A stretch of 45,764 bases of DNA from an uncultured SAR86 cluster bacterium (GCA_902606175.1 CACLEZ010000003.1:1-45764); one strand, 5' to 3'. Counted from the stretch's first letter, positions 1-8,943 are shown. Numbers and translations are program-made. Notes: generated by a model not told the origin, from the letters alone.

Positions 1-2
1 CA

Positions 3-1100
3 AGCAGCAGTAGTTCCTCTGGTAGCAGTAGTTCCTCATCAACAGGCACTTCTGGAGGAAGTTCAACTGGCATGCAAAGCACTGCAAGTCGTTTTGATGT
101 TTATATGAGAGGTATTATTGGATTTCAGGATGACGAATCAGAGAACAATCAATTTGCCTCGATTAGATCTCAAGTTAGTAATTTACCAGAAGTTATCTAT
201 TGGACATCTGTCAGTGATGTAGAATTAGAAGGATCACTTGGCATTACAGCTTTTCCGTCAAATAACTTCACAACAAATTGGGACAAAGTTGATACTGGTA
301 ACTGGACGCTAAGTTTTGGAGATGAGTTTTTTACTGACACTCCAGTCACCTATACCTCTCGGTCTGAATTCAGCATGAATCTCCAAGATAATGGTGCTCA
401 GATTGATGGAGGTTTTGCAGGTAATGCAGACAGTATGTCTGGAGTATTTGTAAGCTTTAACAGTTCTGATTTAACTGAAGTAGATTTGTACCAATCTATG
501 CCAGAGAATACGAGCTACTCAACTTGGGGGTTCTGGAGCTTGACTGCCTCAGATGCTGCCAGTGTCACAGACTCAGTTAGTGCTTCGGTTAATAATGGTT
601 TTTGGGTGGGAGGTGAGCAAATTTCATTCAGCGATCTTCCTACTTCTGGCTCTGCAAGTATGAATGGAGCTGCTTTGATGGACGTAGCTTATCGCTACGG
701 TCAATCTGGTTCTAACTATGGTGTTCAAAGATATCAAACAGCGGCTGATGTGGCTGCAACTTTTAATTGGGGCTCTAGCAGCTGGTCGGGAACTATTACT
801 GTTAGTAACTTTGATCAAGATAACCCGATAGTAAGTAATGCAGGCTTTACATCTTTCTCTTTTGAACTTGATCCAAGTTCAAGTACTTTTTATGGTGCTG
901 ATTCAACTGATATTTTAGACAATGCTTGGCAGGGTGGAGCTTCTGTAGCTGGGCAATTCTTTGGAGACACCTCACCTGAACAAACTGGGGGGACTATTGA
1001 TGTAAATCTTTATAAATCTGGCTCAGCTGATACGAGTGGTGCAAATGATTTTTATGTTGCAGAGGGTATTTATCTGCTTTGTATAAGTGGCGGTTGCTAG
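3..1100 (+). CDS. Partial surface protein: Ser-rich linker plus C-terminal beta-rich domain
   Basis: The frame is open from the left edge, so the N-terminus lies outside the window; the Met at 72 is internal. The first codons give a Ser/Gly/Thr-rich linker (two runs of six Ser). After it come about 340 residues rich in Gly, Ser, Asn and aromatics with alternating short strands, typical of an extracellular beta structure. The spacing of Gly/Trp/Tyr strands and a segment beginning FWVGGEQ resemble the C-terminal barrel-like domain found behind FecR-type domains in proteobacteria, but I cannot confirm this without the N-terminal half. The protein ends in CISGGC, a possible disulfide pair. It is probably exported or anchored outside the cell. 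Function is unknown. Confidence 0.6.
   Translation, partial: SSSSSSGSSSSSSTGTSGGSSTGMQSTASRFDVYMRGIIGFQDDESENNQFASIRSQVSNLPEVIYWTSVSDVELEGSLGITAFPSNNFTTNWDKVDTGNWTLSFGDEFFTDTPVTYTSRSEFSMNLQDNGAQIDGGFAGNADSMSGVFVSFNSSDLTEVDLYQSMPENTSYSTWGFWSLTASDAASVTDSVSASVNNGFWVGGEQISFSDLPTSGSASMNGAALMDVAYRYGQSGSNYGVQRYQTAADVAATFNWGSSSWSGTITVSNFDQDNPIVSNAGFTSFSFELDPSSSTFYGADSTDILDNAWQGGASVAGQFFGDTSPEQTGGTIDVNLYKSGSADTSGANDFYVAEGIYLLCISGGC
6..37 (+). repeat. Direct repeat coding for the Ser-rich linker
   Basis: The 14-base unit AGCAGTAGTTCCTC occurs at 6-19 and again at 24-37, an 18-base period. It is in frame and encodes Ser runs separated by Gly. It probably continues beyond the left edge. Such repeats expand and contract by slippage and set linker length. 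Confidence 0.7.
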
Positions 1101-1142
1101 TTAATTAATTCTTTCAACTATAATGAAGAACAGGAGATAGTC

Positions 1143-1880
1143 ATGAATGGTTTTGTAGATTTTTTTCTAAAGATCAGAAACAGTAAGTTTTTTAATACAC
1201 TCGTTATATCTGTGATCCTAGCATCGGCTTTGTATGCAGGTGTTTCCTCTTACGATATTCCATCAAACTACATTTATCTCCTCGAATTTTTTGACTATGG
1301 CATCACTATCTTTTTCACCATAGAGATATTGATTCGTATGATTGCCGAAAAATCATTGGTTAGGTTCTTCAAAGATGGGTGGAATATATTCGATTTCATT
1401 ATCGTCACTATCAGTTTGATTCCAGTGGGTGGTGCAGAAAGTGTTTTCGTAGCTCGTCTTCTTCGCATCATAAGAATTTTAAGGATAGTTACAGTAGTAC
1501 CTGCGTTTAGACATATTATTGAAGCCCTAATCAAGACTATTCCAAGAGTAGGTTTTATAGCACTTTTGATGTTTATCTTTATCTATATCTGGGGCGCTAT
1601 AGGAACCCTGATATTTGGTGAACTTGAACCGGATCGTTGGGGAAATATTGGCGTCGCTATGTTGACATTAATGCAGGTAGCAACCTACGACGATTGGGGA
1701 GCCATAATGGGGGATGTGATTGGAGTCTATCCTTTAGCCTGGGTTTACTTTGTCAGTTTTATTATCATTAACGCCGTTGTTCTTCTGAACATGGTGATAG
1801 GTGTTATTGTTGATGTAATGACTATCGAAGCCAAGCAGACTCTCTTGGCTTCAGATAATACAGAAGAAAATACTAATTAA
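1143..1880 (+). CDS. Single-domain voltage-gated cation channel (NaChBac/NaV-like)
   Basis: This is a 245-residue ion_trans family protein that should assemble as a tetramer in the inner membrane. S1-S3 lie at about 17-95. S4 carries Arg at 105, 108, 111 and 114, every third residue, which is the classical voltage sensor. S5 is about 135-157 and S6 about 198-226. The pore loop reads T181-Y-D-D-W-G186, where NaChBac-type sodium channels have TLESW. Two adjacent Asp at the filter recall the engineered calcium-selective CavAb filter (TLDDW), so selectivity cannot be assumed to be sodium. The C-terminal tail is only about 20 residues, without an obvious long coiled coil. An AGGAGA ribosome site precedes the ATG. 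The stop overlaps the convergent hydrolase stop by four bases. Confidence 0.88.
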   Translation: MNGFVDFFLKIRNSKFFNTLVISVILASALYAGVSSYDIPSNYIYLLEFFDYGITIFFTIEILIRMIAEKSLVRFFKDGWNIFDFIIVTISLIPVGGAESVFVARLLRIIRILRIVTVVPAFRHIIEALIKTIPRVGFIALLMFIFIYIWGAIGTLIFGELEPDRWGNIGVAMLTLMQVATYDDWGAIMGDVIGVYPLAWVYFVSFIIINAVVLLNMVIGVIVDVMTIEAKQTLLASDNTEENTN

Positions 1881-2923
1881 GTTCTTACAAAGTTTGCAAT
1901 CGATAAAGCCGTTTCGTCGCTGATCTCGGGACATCCAAGAAATATATCTGTTCCATGGACTGAGCCCATCACTTGTCTGCACTGAGCATCTACATCTGCT
2001 TCACGTAGTAGACGATAAAAATTTACTCCTTCATCTCTTAGAGGATCCATTTCATTGACTAAGATATAAGTTTTCGGAAGACCTTTAACATCATCTTCAG
2101 TTGCAAAGCTTGGCCAAGCTAGTGGGTCTTTATTTATATAAGCATCTACTCCATAAATAATTGCTCCATGAGAGTATTCATGTTCACTATGAAGCGAAAG
2201 TAAAATACCTTCATTTTCTTCAGACGAGGGATTTTCCGGTAAAGGCCATTGCCCTGCAATATAAGGACATAATGCATATAGACCTTTTATCAATCCAATA
2301 TCTCCATCTTGTTTGAGTTTCAAACTTGTGGCGATAGTTAAATTTCCTCCTCCACTCTCACCAGCTATGACGATTTTGCTATTGTCTATGTTTAAATCTT
2401 TTGCATTAGCATGCACCCACTTAAGACCAGAAACACAGTCATTCAGTCCTGCGGGATAAGGCTCGACTTCAGGAGCAGACGAAGCCCACATAGCATTTCT
2501 AAAATCTACCATCGCTACCGCAACTCCTTGCCTGGCAATACACCTTCCCCATGCTGCATAAAGCTCATCAAAACACGAACTGACCATCATGCCACCACCA
2601 TGGATATAGTAAACACAGGGTAATTCTTCCTCTGTATCTGGTCGAATATACTGGATCTTGATCGTATTACCGTCTGGATCTGAAATAAATTCTTTTGTGG
2701 ATGTTAATAAGCCTGTATTGGGAACAACTTCTTTGTAATGTGCGGCATTATTGACCATTTCTAAAATGGCTCTACCTTGTTTGGCTTCTTCACTTTCTTG
2801 ATCAGCCATTATTCCTTCACGAGTTGAGGCTGGGCTTGATGTAACAGAGCCGAGTTCCACTTCTCCAAAAACTGCACGTATTCGTTTATCTATTTTTAAA
2901 TTATTTTTAATTTTGTTTTCCAT
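1877..2923 (-). CDS. Alpha/beta hydrolase, hormone-sensitive-lipase (HSL) family
   Basis: A 348-residue esterase/lipase-like enzyme expected to hydrolyse carboxylic esters in the cytoplasm. The oxyanion motif HGGG is at 108-111, the nucleophile elbow GESGG has Ser190, and Asp293 (EMDPLRDEG) and His323 (SVHGTD) complete a triad in the right order for the HSL (bacterial esterase IV) family. There is no signal peptide. An AGAGGAAG ribosome site precedes the ATG. The crotonase gene lies 14 bases upstream on the same strand, so the two are probably co-transcribed, which suggests a role in acyl or ester catabolism. The natural substrate cannot be read from sequence. Confidence 0.9.
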   Translation of the reverse strand: MENKIKNNLKIDKRIRAVFGEVELGSVTSSPASTREGIMADQESEEAKQGRAILEMVNNAAHYKEVVPNTGLLTSTKEFISDPDGNTIKIQYIRPDTEEELPCVYYIHGGGMMVSSCFDELYAAWGRCIARQGVAVAMVDFRNAMWASSAPEVEPYPAGLNDCVSGLKWVHANAKDLNIDNSKIVIAGESGGGNLTIATSLKLKQDGDIGLIKGLYALCPYIAGQWPLPENPSSEENEGILLSLHSEHEYSHGAIIYGVDAYINKDPLAWPSFATEDDVKGLPKTYILVNEMDPLRDEGVNFYRLLREADVDAQCRQVMGSVHGTDIFLGCPEISDETALSIANFVRT

Positions 2924-2937
2924 TTTTTCTTCCTCTT

Positions 2938-3759
2938 TTATCTGCCTTTAAAAACTGGTTCTTTTTTTTCTACAAATGCTTTGGTAGCATTTCTATGGTC
3001 TTCAGTTTGACCGCAATGTATGTGATGAGTTGCTTCTAAATCAAGGCAATCATCTACTTCACCATTCATGGCTCTATTGAGATTTTCTTTCATATACCTA
3101 TATGCAACTGAAGGACCAGAAGCAAGTCGATTTGCGATTTCCATAGTCTTTTCCATTAACTCTTCAGGATCACAAACCCAGTTTGTTAATCCAAGATTTA
3201 GAGCTTCATCTGCGGTAATTCGATCAGACAGGTAATACAGCTCTCTTGCTTTCGCTGACCCTAAGAGTTGGGTCATGAAGTAGGAGCCTCCATAGTCTCC
3301 TGAAAAACCAACTTTAGCAAATGCAGTAGTCATGATTGCTGAACTCGACATGACTCTTAAATCACATGCTAAAGCATAAGAGAGTCCTGCTCCTGCTGCG
3401 GCTCCTGGAAGAGCAGCAATAGTTGGTTTTGGCATTTTAAATAATTTACCCGACGTCGCTCTTTGATGAACTCTTTGCTTATGAATAGCCGAGTCAATCG
3501 TATTATCCCCAACTGTCCCATCTCCTGAAGATGCCATTCCTTTTACATCTCCTCCAGCGCAGAAACCTTTTCCAGCACCAGTTAGAACAACACATCTTAT
3601 TTCTTTATCTAATTCGACTTCGGCCAGAACTTCTTGCATGGCTTGATTCATTTCTCCTGACATAGCGTTTCTTGCTTCAGGTCTGTTCATTGTCAGTAAT
3701 GCAACGCCTTTAGCCTTTTCAAAAATGAGGTGATCAGTACCTGTATCAATTTTTTCCAT
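2938..3759 (-). CDS. Enoyl-CoA hydratase/isomerase family (crotonase) protein
   Basis: A 273-residue crotonase-fold protein acting on acyl-CoA thioesters. Oxyanion-hole segments are FCAGGD (66-71) and LPGAAAGAG (117-125). The segment around 148-158 reads FAKVGFSGDYG; Asp155 sits where PaaG-type isomerases carry a catalytic Asp, and the usual paired crotonase Glu residues are not evident. A 2-(1,2-epoxyphenylacetyl)-CoA-isomerase-like or other isomerase reaction is therefore as likely as plain hydration. The start has an AAGGGGAG ribosome site. It leads the minus-strand pair with the HSL hydrolase and diverges from the SGNH gene 45 bases away, so that gap must hold both promoters. Confidence 0.88.
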   Translation of the reverse strand: MEKIDTGTDHLIFEKAKGVALLTMNRPEARNAMSGEMNQAMQEVLAEVELDKEIRCVVLTGAGKGFCAGGDVKGMASSGDGTVGDNTIDSAIHKQRVHQRATSGKLFKMPKPTIAALPGAAAGAGLSYALACDLRVMSSSAIMTTAFAKVGFSGDYGGSYFMTQLLGSAKARELYYLSDRITADEALNLGLTNWVCDPEELMEKTMEIANRLASGPSVAYRYMKENLNRAMNGEVDDCLDLEATHHIHCGQTEDHRNATKAFVEKKEPVFKGR

Positions 3760-3803
3760 AGTTTTTCTCCCCTTAACTATATCTTTGCTATTCTATATCT
3801 AAG

Positions 3804-4634
3804 ATGCAAGGAAAAATTTATCAATTAGGCTTACTTTTTTGCACTATTTTCCTGATTTCACAAGAGAGATTATTTGCTGAAGAGAAACCGCTGCTGACTA
3901 GTCCATTAGTAGAAAATCCTAAGTCTATAGTTTTCATTGGAAATAGCTTTTTCTACTATAACAATGGGGTTCATAAGCCCACTCTTGGCATGGTTAAAGC
4001 TAATCCAGATCTTGGTAAAGGGCATCGATTTAGAAATATCACAATAAACAGCTCTTCTTTAGAATGGCATGATGTTGAATCTTATGTGACTAATGACAAG
4101 ATAGGTTCTTTCTCCATCACTTCAAAAAATCAATACAAGAAGTATCAGCCAGAAAATTATGAATTAGCAATCATGATGGATTGTAGTCAATGCCCAGTTC
4201 ATCCTGATAGAAAAGATTTATTTAATTTTTATGTCGATCAGCATAGTAAAACACTACGCAACAATGATGTAGAACCTTCTCTTTTAATGACATGGGCCTA
4301 TAAAGATAAGCCAGATATGCTGGAAGGACTTGCTTCAGCTTACATCGCAGCAGGGAATAAAAATAAAATAGCTGTTTTTCCTGTAGGTCTTGCATTTGAC
4401 CTTTCACAAAAGGAAAATCCTTCAATAGAACTTTATACTCCAGACAAGAGGCATCCGAGCAAGGCGGGTACATATCTGATGGCGGCGGTGATTTATTCAT
4501 CGATATATAATGTTTCACCAGTAAACAATTCTTACGATTATGGAATTAGTAGTGAGATACAACGAAAGTTACAAGAATCAGCATGGAAAACTGTTTTGAG
4601 TTACAAAGGAAAAGAATATGATTTTAAAAAATAG
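3804..4634 (+). CDS. Exported SGNH/GDSL-hydrolase-like protein
   Basis: This 276-residue protein starts with a hydrophobic signal sequence likely cleaved after LFA (about residue 25). Block I reads FIGNSFF, placing the putative nucleophile at Ser48. Near the C-terminus, D214-KRH217-PSKAG matches the SGNH block V Asp-x-x-His followed by Pro-Ser. The oxyanion Gly and Asn blocks are less clear, so activity is likely but not certain. It should act in the periplasm as an esterase or deacylase. It overlaps the alkaline phosphatase start by 17 bases, so the two are probably translated together, which suggests that both process the same external ester or phosphoester material. Confidence 0.72.
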   Translation: MQGKIYQLGLLFCTIFLISQERLFAEEKPLLTSPLVENPKSIVFIGNSFFYYNNGVHKPTLGMVKANPDLGKGHRFRNITINSSSLEWHDVESYVTNDKIGSFSITSKNQYKKYQPENYELAIMMDCSQCPVHPDRKDLFNFYVDQHSKTLRNNDVEPSLLMTWAYKDKPDMLEGLASAYIAAGNKNKIAVFPVGLAFDLSQKENPSIELYTPDKRHPSKAGTYLMAAVIYSSIYNVSPVNNSYDYGISSEIQRKLQESAWKTVLSYKGKEYDFKK

Positions 4635-5928
4635 ATATTTTTTAGTGATAGTTGCTCTTTTACTAGGCTCTTTCATTGGTTTCAAATTAACGGAAACATT
4701 CGCTATTAAATACATTATGGAAAATCTTCCAATTGATACTGCTACGCTTGACGAAAAGGATGTCTATGTGACTGAAATAGAAGACGGCGTATTTGCTTCT
4801 CCGAAAGAACTAACTTATATCGATAATAAAGCTAAAAATATAATTTTGCTCATTGCAGATGGCATGAGTCTTAGTCAAATAACAGCCTATCGAATGATGC
4901 AGGGTAGTCTTAATGAACGTATCTCAATGGATAAATTCCCTTACTCTGGAATTGTTTTGACACATTCCTATGATGCAGCCGTTACTGACTCAGCATCATC
5001 TGCTACGGCATATAGCACAGGTTTTAAAACAAATAATGGCGCGCTTGGTTTAGATCCGGATCTCAATGAATTGGAAAATTTAACCGAAACTATCGACAAA
5101 TTCGGATTTGTCAGCTCTTTAATCAGTACATCAGAAGTTACACATGCTACACCAGCTGCATTTGCTGCTCACGTAGATTTAAGATGGAAGACAGATCTTA
5201 TAAGTGCACAAATGATTGATTCTAAAGTAGCTACTATCCTGGGCGGGGGACGCTTCTTCTTTACTCCAGAAGAAGAAGGTGGAAAAAGAGAAGATGGACG
5301 AAACCTATTAGATGAGGTTAAAGAATCTCACGTTCTAGTTACAGAAAAAAATCAATTATCAAATGTCTCAGACTCTCTTGATAAGCAAGTATTAGGTCTT
5401 TTTGCTGATGAGCATTTGAGAGACGAAGACAAAAAAGAAAATCATAATCTTGAACCCTCATTAGCAGAAATGCTTCAGTACTCAATAACACGCTCAGACT
5501 TACTGATAAATCAAGGCTGCAAAGGTTTCTTCATCATGGCCGAGGGCTCTCAAGTAGATTGGGCAGGCCACGTAAATGATTTTGATTATCTTATAAGGGA
5601 AATGGAAGATTTTGATGAGGCAGTAGATCTAGCCTTGGAAATTGCAAAGGAAAGGGAAGATACTCTTGTTTTAGTCACCTCAGATCATGAGGTCGGTGGT
5701 TTATTAATAGAACCTGCTAATCCCATAGATAATTCACTTGATGATGTTAAGTTTTCTTTTAACACTGCTGTAGGAAGTGGAACTCATACTGGTGTTCCAG
5801 TGCCAGTCTATGCTTTCGGACCAGGATCAGAAAATTTTACAGGTACACTCGATAATACTGACATTTATTATGCTATGTTGGCTGCTTTAGACTTGAAGGA
5901 TAAAGAAGGCACATGTCTAAGGAGATAA
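4618..5928 (+). CDS. Alkaline phosphatase (PhoA superfamily), membrane anchored
   Basis: A 436-residue phosphomonoesterase that needs two zinc and usually magnesium. Residues 7-25 form an uncleaved-looking signal anchor. All catalytic landmarks are present: Asp81 (IADGMS), the phosphorylated Ser125 in TDSASSATAYSTG, the Arg region ATPAAFAAHVDLR, the metal-binding Glu/Asp/His in MAEGSQVDWAGH, SDHEVGG, and the late His in GTHTG. It should release phosphate from organic esters in the periplasm. AAGGA lies seven bases before the ATG, inside the SGNH gene. In phosphate-poor sea water such enzymes are often Pho-controlled, but no clear Pho box is visible. Confidence 0.94.
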   Translation: MILKNRYFLVIVALLLGSFIGFKLTETFAIKYIMENLPIDTATLDEKDVYVTEIEDGVFASPKELTYIDNKAKNIILLIADGMSLSQITAYRMMQGSLNERISMDKFPYSGIVLTHSYDAAVTDSASSATAYSTGFKTNNGALGLDPDLNELENLTETIDKFGFVSSLISTSEVTHATPAAFAAHVDLRWKTDLISAQMIDSKVATILGGGRFFFTPEEEGGKREDGRNLLDEVKESHVLVTEKNQLSNVSDSLDKQVLGLFADEHLRDEDKKENHNLEPSLAEMLQYSITRSDLLINQGCKGFFIMAEGSQVDWAGHVNDFDYLIREMEDFDEAVDLALEIAKEREDTLVLVTSDHEVGGLLIEPANPIDNSLDDVKFSFNTAVGSGTHTGVPVPVYAFGPGSENFTGTLDNTDIYYAMLAALDLKDKEGTCLRR

Positions 5929-5932
5929 AAAT

Positions 5933-6127
5933 TTGTATTCTGTAATTTTATATTCTTTATTTCTTTTATTTTGGGTAGCCATCATCTATGACTTTGCAAA
6001 AAGACCGAAGGATCGAGATGATGATAAGTTCATGGATCTTCCTTCACTAAGACAGTTAGCACGAACATTCTGGGTGGGCTGGATTGCTATTGTCTTATTA
6101 TATACACTCATTGTAAGTTTGAATTAG
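5933..6127 (+). CDS. Small membrane protein, two helices
   Basis: A 64-residue protein starting at TTG, supported by AAGGAG at 5919-5924 within the end of the phosphatase gene. Hydrophobic helices lie at about 3-20 and 45-62, joined by a charged cytoplasmic-type loop (AKRPKDRDDD). I do not recognise the family. Tight coupling to the phosphatase suggests co-expression; a role in membrane organisation is only a guess. Confidence 0.65.
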   Translation: MYSVILYSLFLLFWVAIIYDFAKRPKDRDDDKFMDLPSLRQLARTFWVGWIAIVLLYTLIVSLN

Positions 6128-6143
6128 ATAAGGGGAGATTGGA

Positions 6144-6725
6144 ATGGAACCGCCAAAAATTATAAAAGCAGATTCATCGAACGTTGAGAAAGTCAAAAGT
6201 GCAATCACTCTAGGATTTGCGGCCGATCCGTTTTTAAGGTGGTTCTTTCCTGATCCTCACATATATCTCAAAAATTTTGCATTTTGGATGGATGCTTTTT
6301 CCAAACCCGCACTTGAATCAGACTCTATATTCACAGACGAAAACTTTTATGGTGGTGCCATTTGGCATCCTCCTGGTATCCATTTAGATTCTGATGTTTT
6401 GGCTCCAACACTGGAAGATATCCCTGATTTTAGGCTTGAAAGTGCCTTACAAATGTTTGAAGAATTCAATGAATGTCACCCTAAAGAAGATCATTGGTAT
6501 CTCCCTTTTATAGGCTTAGATCCCTCAAAACAAGGACAAGGCATAGGTTCTTTGATTCTCAAGGAATCATTAAAACAGGCAGATGAACAGGGAAAGGTCG
6601 CATATCTAGAATCTTCCAATCCTATGAATATGAGTCTTTATGAGAGACATGGATTTGAAACCATGAAAAAAGTCCAAATTGGAGATTCTCCTCCTGCACA
6701 TCCTATGATTAGGTATCCAAGATAG
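6144..6725 (+). CDS. GNAT-family N-acetyltransferase
   Basis: A 193-residue acetyl-CoA-dependent acyltransferase. The acetyl-CoA pyrophosphate-binding motif is KQGQGIGS following a beta strand (FIGLDPS), and the C-terminal SLYERHGFE is the usual GNAT motif B region. The layout, with an N-terminal half containing a FAADPFLRWFFPDP segment, resembles the uncharacterised acetyltransferases of proteobacteria and actinobacteria that act on small molecules. AGGGGAGA precedes the ATG. It sits 16 bases after the small membrane protein and 3 bases before the esterase. The acceptor substrate is unknown. Confidence 0.87.
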   Translation: MEPPKIIKADSSNVEKVKSAITLGFAADPFLRWFFPDPHIYLKNFAFWMDAFSKPALESDSIFTDENFYGGAIWHPPGIHLDSDVLAPTLEDIPDFRLESALQMFEEFNECHPKEDHWYLPFIGLDPSKQGQGIGSLILKESLKQADEQGKVAYLESSNPMNMSLYERHGFETMKKVQIGDSPPAHPMIRYPR

Positions 6726-6728
6726 ATC

Positions 6729-7598
6729 ATGAAACATTTAGAATTTCCCGATGTAGAAATACACGAACTTAAATCAGAAATAATTGGAGAAACTTTTGAA
6801 ATTTTAGTCAAACAACCCGATCCTAATATTGTTTCTTTGTTTGGAGATGAGCCATTACCAGTTATATATGGCACAGATGCAAATATATCTTCAGGAGGTT
6901 ATATCAATACTATTGATAGCTTATACCTAGGCGGAGAAATTCCACCAGTTCTTTTTGTAGGTATACGCTACAAGCTTGGTGACGAACCGGACTTTATGCA
7001 GTTCGTTACCAACAGAACTCGTGAATTCACGCCTGTTGAGGATATCGAAAATCAAAAATTAATGGAGCAAATGACTCTAAGACAAGTCAAGGGCGGGGGT
7101 GCTGATAACTTCCTCAAGTTTTTGACAACTGAATTAAGAGATTGGGTTTCAGAGAGATTTAATGTTTCCGATGATACGACATATATTGGAGATTCTATGG
7201 GCGGGTTATTTGGCCTCTACACATTGTTTCATCATCCAAAGGCTTTTAAGAGATATGTGATTGGTAGTCCTTGGCAAGAATGGAGTTATCCTAATACTTT
7301 CGATCTTGAAGAAAAATATGCTGAAAATAATGAAGATATGGAAGCTATTGTATATATGGCATCTGGAGCGGAGGAAGATGTTATTGGTCCTTATCTGGAA
7401 AAAATGAATCCAGTAATGGTTGAGATCTTCTCCAAAGCAAAAACCGCTGAATATACTGAACAAATGATAAAAAAGCTCAATGGCAGAAATTACCCAAGCC
7501 TAAAACTAAAAGGTCTAATTTTAGAAGATGAGACACACTTCACCATAACTGGAGCTTTATTTAATAGAGGGTTAAGGCACGTCTTTAATGTAAAGTGA
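6729..7598 (+). CDS. Putative esterase (esterase D / IroE-like alpha/beta hydrolase)
   Basis: This 289-residue protein has the nucleophile motif GDSMGG with Ser156 and a late ETHFT with His270, matching the Pfam 'Putative esterase' group that includes esterase D and the ferric-siderophore esterases Fes/IroE/BesA. There is no signal peptide, so it is likely cytoplasmic. It follows the GNAT gene by 3 bases, and its stop overlaps the next possible start as GTGA. A siderophore substrate is possible by family but there is no siderophore gene here; a general acyl or carbohydrate ester is equally likely. Confidence 0.82.
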   Translation: MKHLEFPDVEIHELKSEIIGETFEILVKQPDPNIVSLFGDEPLPVIYGTDANISSGGYINTIDSLYLGGEIPPVLFVGIRYKLGDEPDFMQFVTNRTREFTPVEDIENQKLMEQMTLRQVKGGGADNFLKFLTTELRDWVSERFNVSDDTTYIGDSMGGLFGLYTLFHHPKAFKRYVIGSPWQEWSYPNTFDLEEKYAENNEDMEAIVYMASGAEEDVIGPYLEKMNPVMVEIFSKAKTAEYTEQMIKKLNGRNYPSLKLKGLILEDETHFTITGALFNRGLRHVFNVK

Positions 7599-8626
7599 CT
7601 AATATGAAAAATTTAAGAAACCGTAAATGGACCTTGGCAAACAGACCAGTCGGTATGGTTGGGGAACATAATTTTTCCTATGAAGAGGAAGAAGTAAGAG
7701 ATATTGAAGATGGAGAGTTTCTTATTAAGAACTTATATCTAAGTTTTGATCCTGCTCAAAGGGGTTGGATGGAAGATAGAAAAAGCTATGTTCCACCAGT
7801 TGGAATTGGAGAGGTAATGAGAGCTGGTTCTGTTGGCCAAGTCATTGAATCGAATAATCCTGATTATGCCGTTGGTGATAAAGTTCAAGGCACCTTTGGA
7901 TGGCAAGAGTATGCCATTTCAGATGGAAAGGGTATTTTGAATGCTACTGTCATTCCAGAAGGAGCATCTCTTACCGCACCTCTGAGTGTCTTCGGCATTA
8001 CAGGGCTGACAGCTTATTTTGGTTTATTAGATGTGGGACAACCTAAAGAAGGGGAAACGGTTCTTGTATCTGGAGCAGCCGGCTCTACAGGATCAATCGT
8101 TGCACAGATTGCTAAAATTAAAGGCTGTCGTGTCATAGGTGTTGCTGGCGGAGTTGAGAAATGTAAATGGTTAACTGAGGAAGTAAAAATCGATGCTGCA
8201 ATAGATTACAAAACTGCAAATTTACAAGAAGTTATTCCTGAATTATGTCCAGAAGGCATAGATGTTATTTTTGATAATGTGGGAGGAGAGTTTTTAAACA
8301 CATCACTTTTGAGCATTAATCAAAATGCAAGAGTGGCAATTTGTGGAGCCATCTCAGGCTACAATAATGAGGCACCAGCTCCTGGACCATCAAACTATAC
8401 CGCTCTCTTAATTCAGAGAGCCAAGATGGAAGGATTTATTGTTCTGGATTATATGGATAGATTCCCTGAAGCAATTGGAGAATTAATGCAATGGGTTCAG
8501 GAAGGAAAAATAATATATCAAGAAGATATCCAGGAGGGCATCGAGAATGCACCTGAAACTTTATTGAGGCTCTATACGGGTCAAAATAAAGGCAAGCAAC
8601 TTCTTAAAATAGCTGATCCCGAATAA
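7595..8626 (+). CDS. NADP-dependent oxidoreductase, zinc-free MDR (prostaglandin reductase/CurA type)
   Basis: A 343-residue medium-chain reductase. It lacks the zinc ligands of alcohol dehydrogenases and has the nucleotide-binding loop GAAGSTGSIV, the YFGLLD segment and the NVGGE motif typical of the leukotriene-B4 dehydrogenase / prostaglandin reductase / CurA group. These enzymes reduce the C=C bond of alpha,beta-unsaturated ketones and aldehydes with NADPH, often for detoxification. The GTG at 7595 overlaps the esterase stop by four bases; an in-frame ATG at 7604 is an alternative start. It ends the plus-strand run that begins at 3804. Confidence 0.92.
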   Translation: MTNMKNLRNRKWTLANRPVGMVGEHNFSYEEEEVRDIEDGEFLIKNLYLSFDPAQRGWMEDRKSYVPPVGIGEVMRAGSVGQVIESNNPDYAVGDKVQGTFGWQEYAISDGKGILNATVIPEGASLTAPLSVFGITGLTAYFGLLDVGQPKEGETVLVSGAAGSTGSIVAQIAKIKGCRVIGVAGGVEKCKWLTEEVKIDAAIDYKTANLQEVIPELCPEGIDVIFDNVGGEFLNTSLLSINQNARVAICGAISGYNNEAPAPGPSNYTALLIQRAKMEGFIVLDYMDRFPEAIGELMQWVQEGKIIYQEDIQEGIENAPETLLRLYTGQNKGKQLLKIADPE

Positions 8627-8628
8627 AT

Positions 8629-8868
8629 TTAAAGATCTTTGTGAGTTCCGTCACAAAATGCACCGTTTTTACTCATCTTGCATCCACAAAAGAAAACATC
8701 TTTCTCTTCATCAAGTTTTACTTTCAATGGTAAGAATTCAGTTCCTTCATGAGAGCCATCGCAAAAAGGTTGCTTAGAACTTTTTCCACAACTACACCAC
8801 CAGTAACTTTTTTCAGACTCAACGGTAACTTTATAAGGAAACTTTTGAACTACTTTTGGACTATTCAT
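8629..8868 (-). CDS. Double CDGSH iron-sulfur domain protein
   Basis: A 79-residue protein with two complete CDGSH modules: C25-x-C27...FC36DGSH40 and C61-x-C63...FC72DGTH76. Each three-Cys, one-His set should hold a redox-active [2Fe-2S] cluster. The tandem layout matches the class containing mitochondrial Miner2/CISD3, here without targeting or membrane anchor. A role in electron or cluster transfer is likely; partners are unknown. It ends 2 bases from the converging MDR gene and diverges from the deformylase gene. Confidence 0.93.
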   Translation of the reverse strand: MNSPKVVQKFPYKVTVESEKSYWWCSCGKSSKQPFCDGSHEGTEFLPLKVKLDEEKDVFFCGCKMSKNGAFCDGTHKDL

Positions 8869-8943
8869 AAAAAAAAAGTAACATAAATTATAGATAAAAT
8901 TACTAATGAGATTTATTCTCAGATACTCTATAAAGTAGATTTT

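Noticed and set aside
4222-4518. A 98-residue minus-strand frame
   Set aside because: It is antisense to the SGNH-like gene, whose signal peptide and motifs make it the real coding strand.
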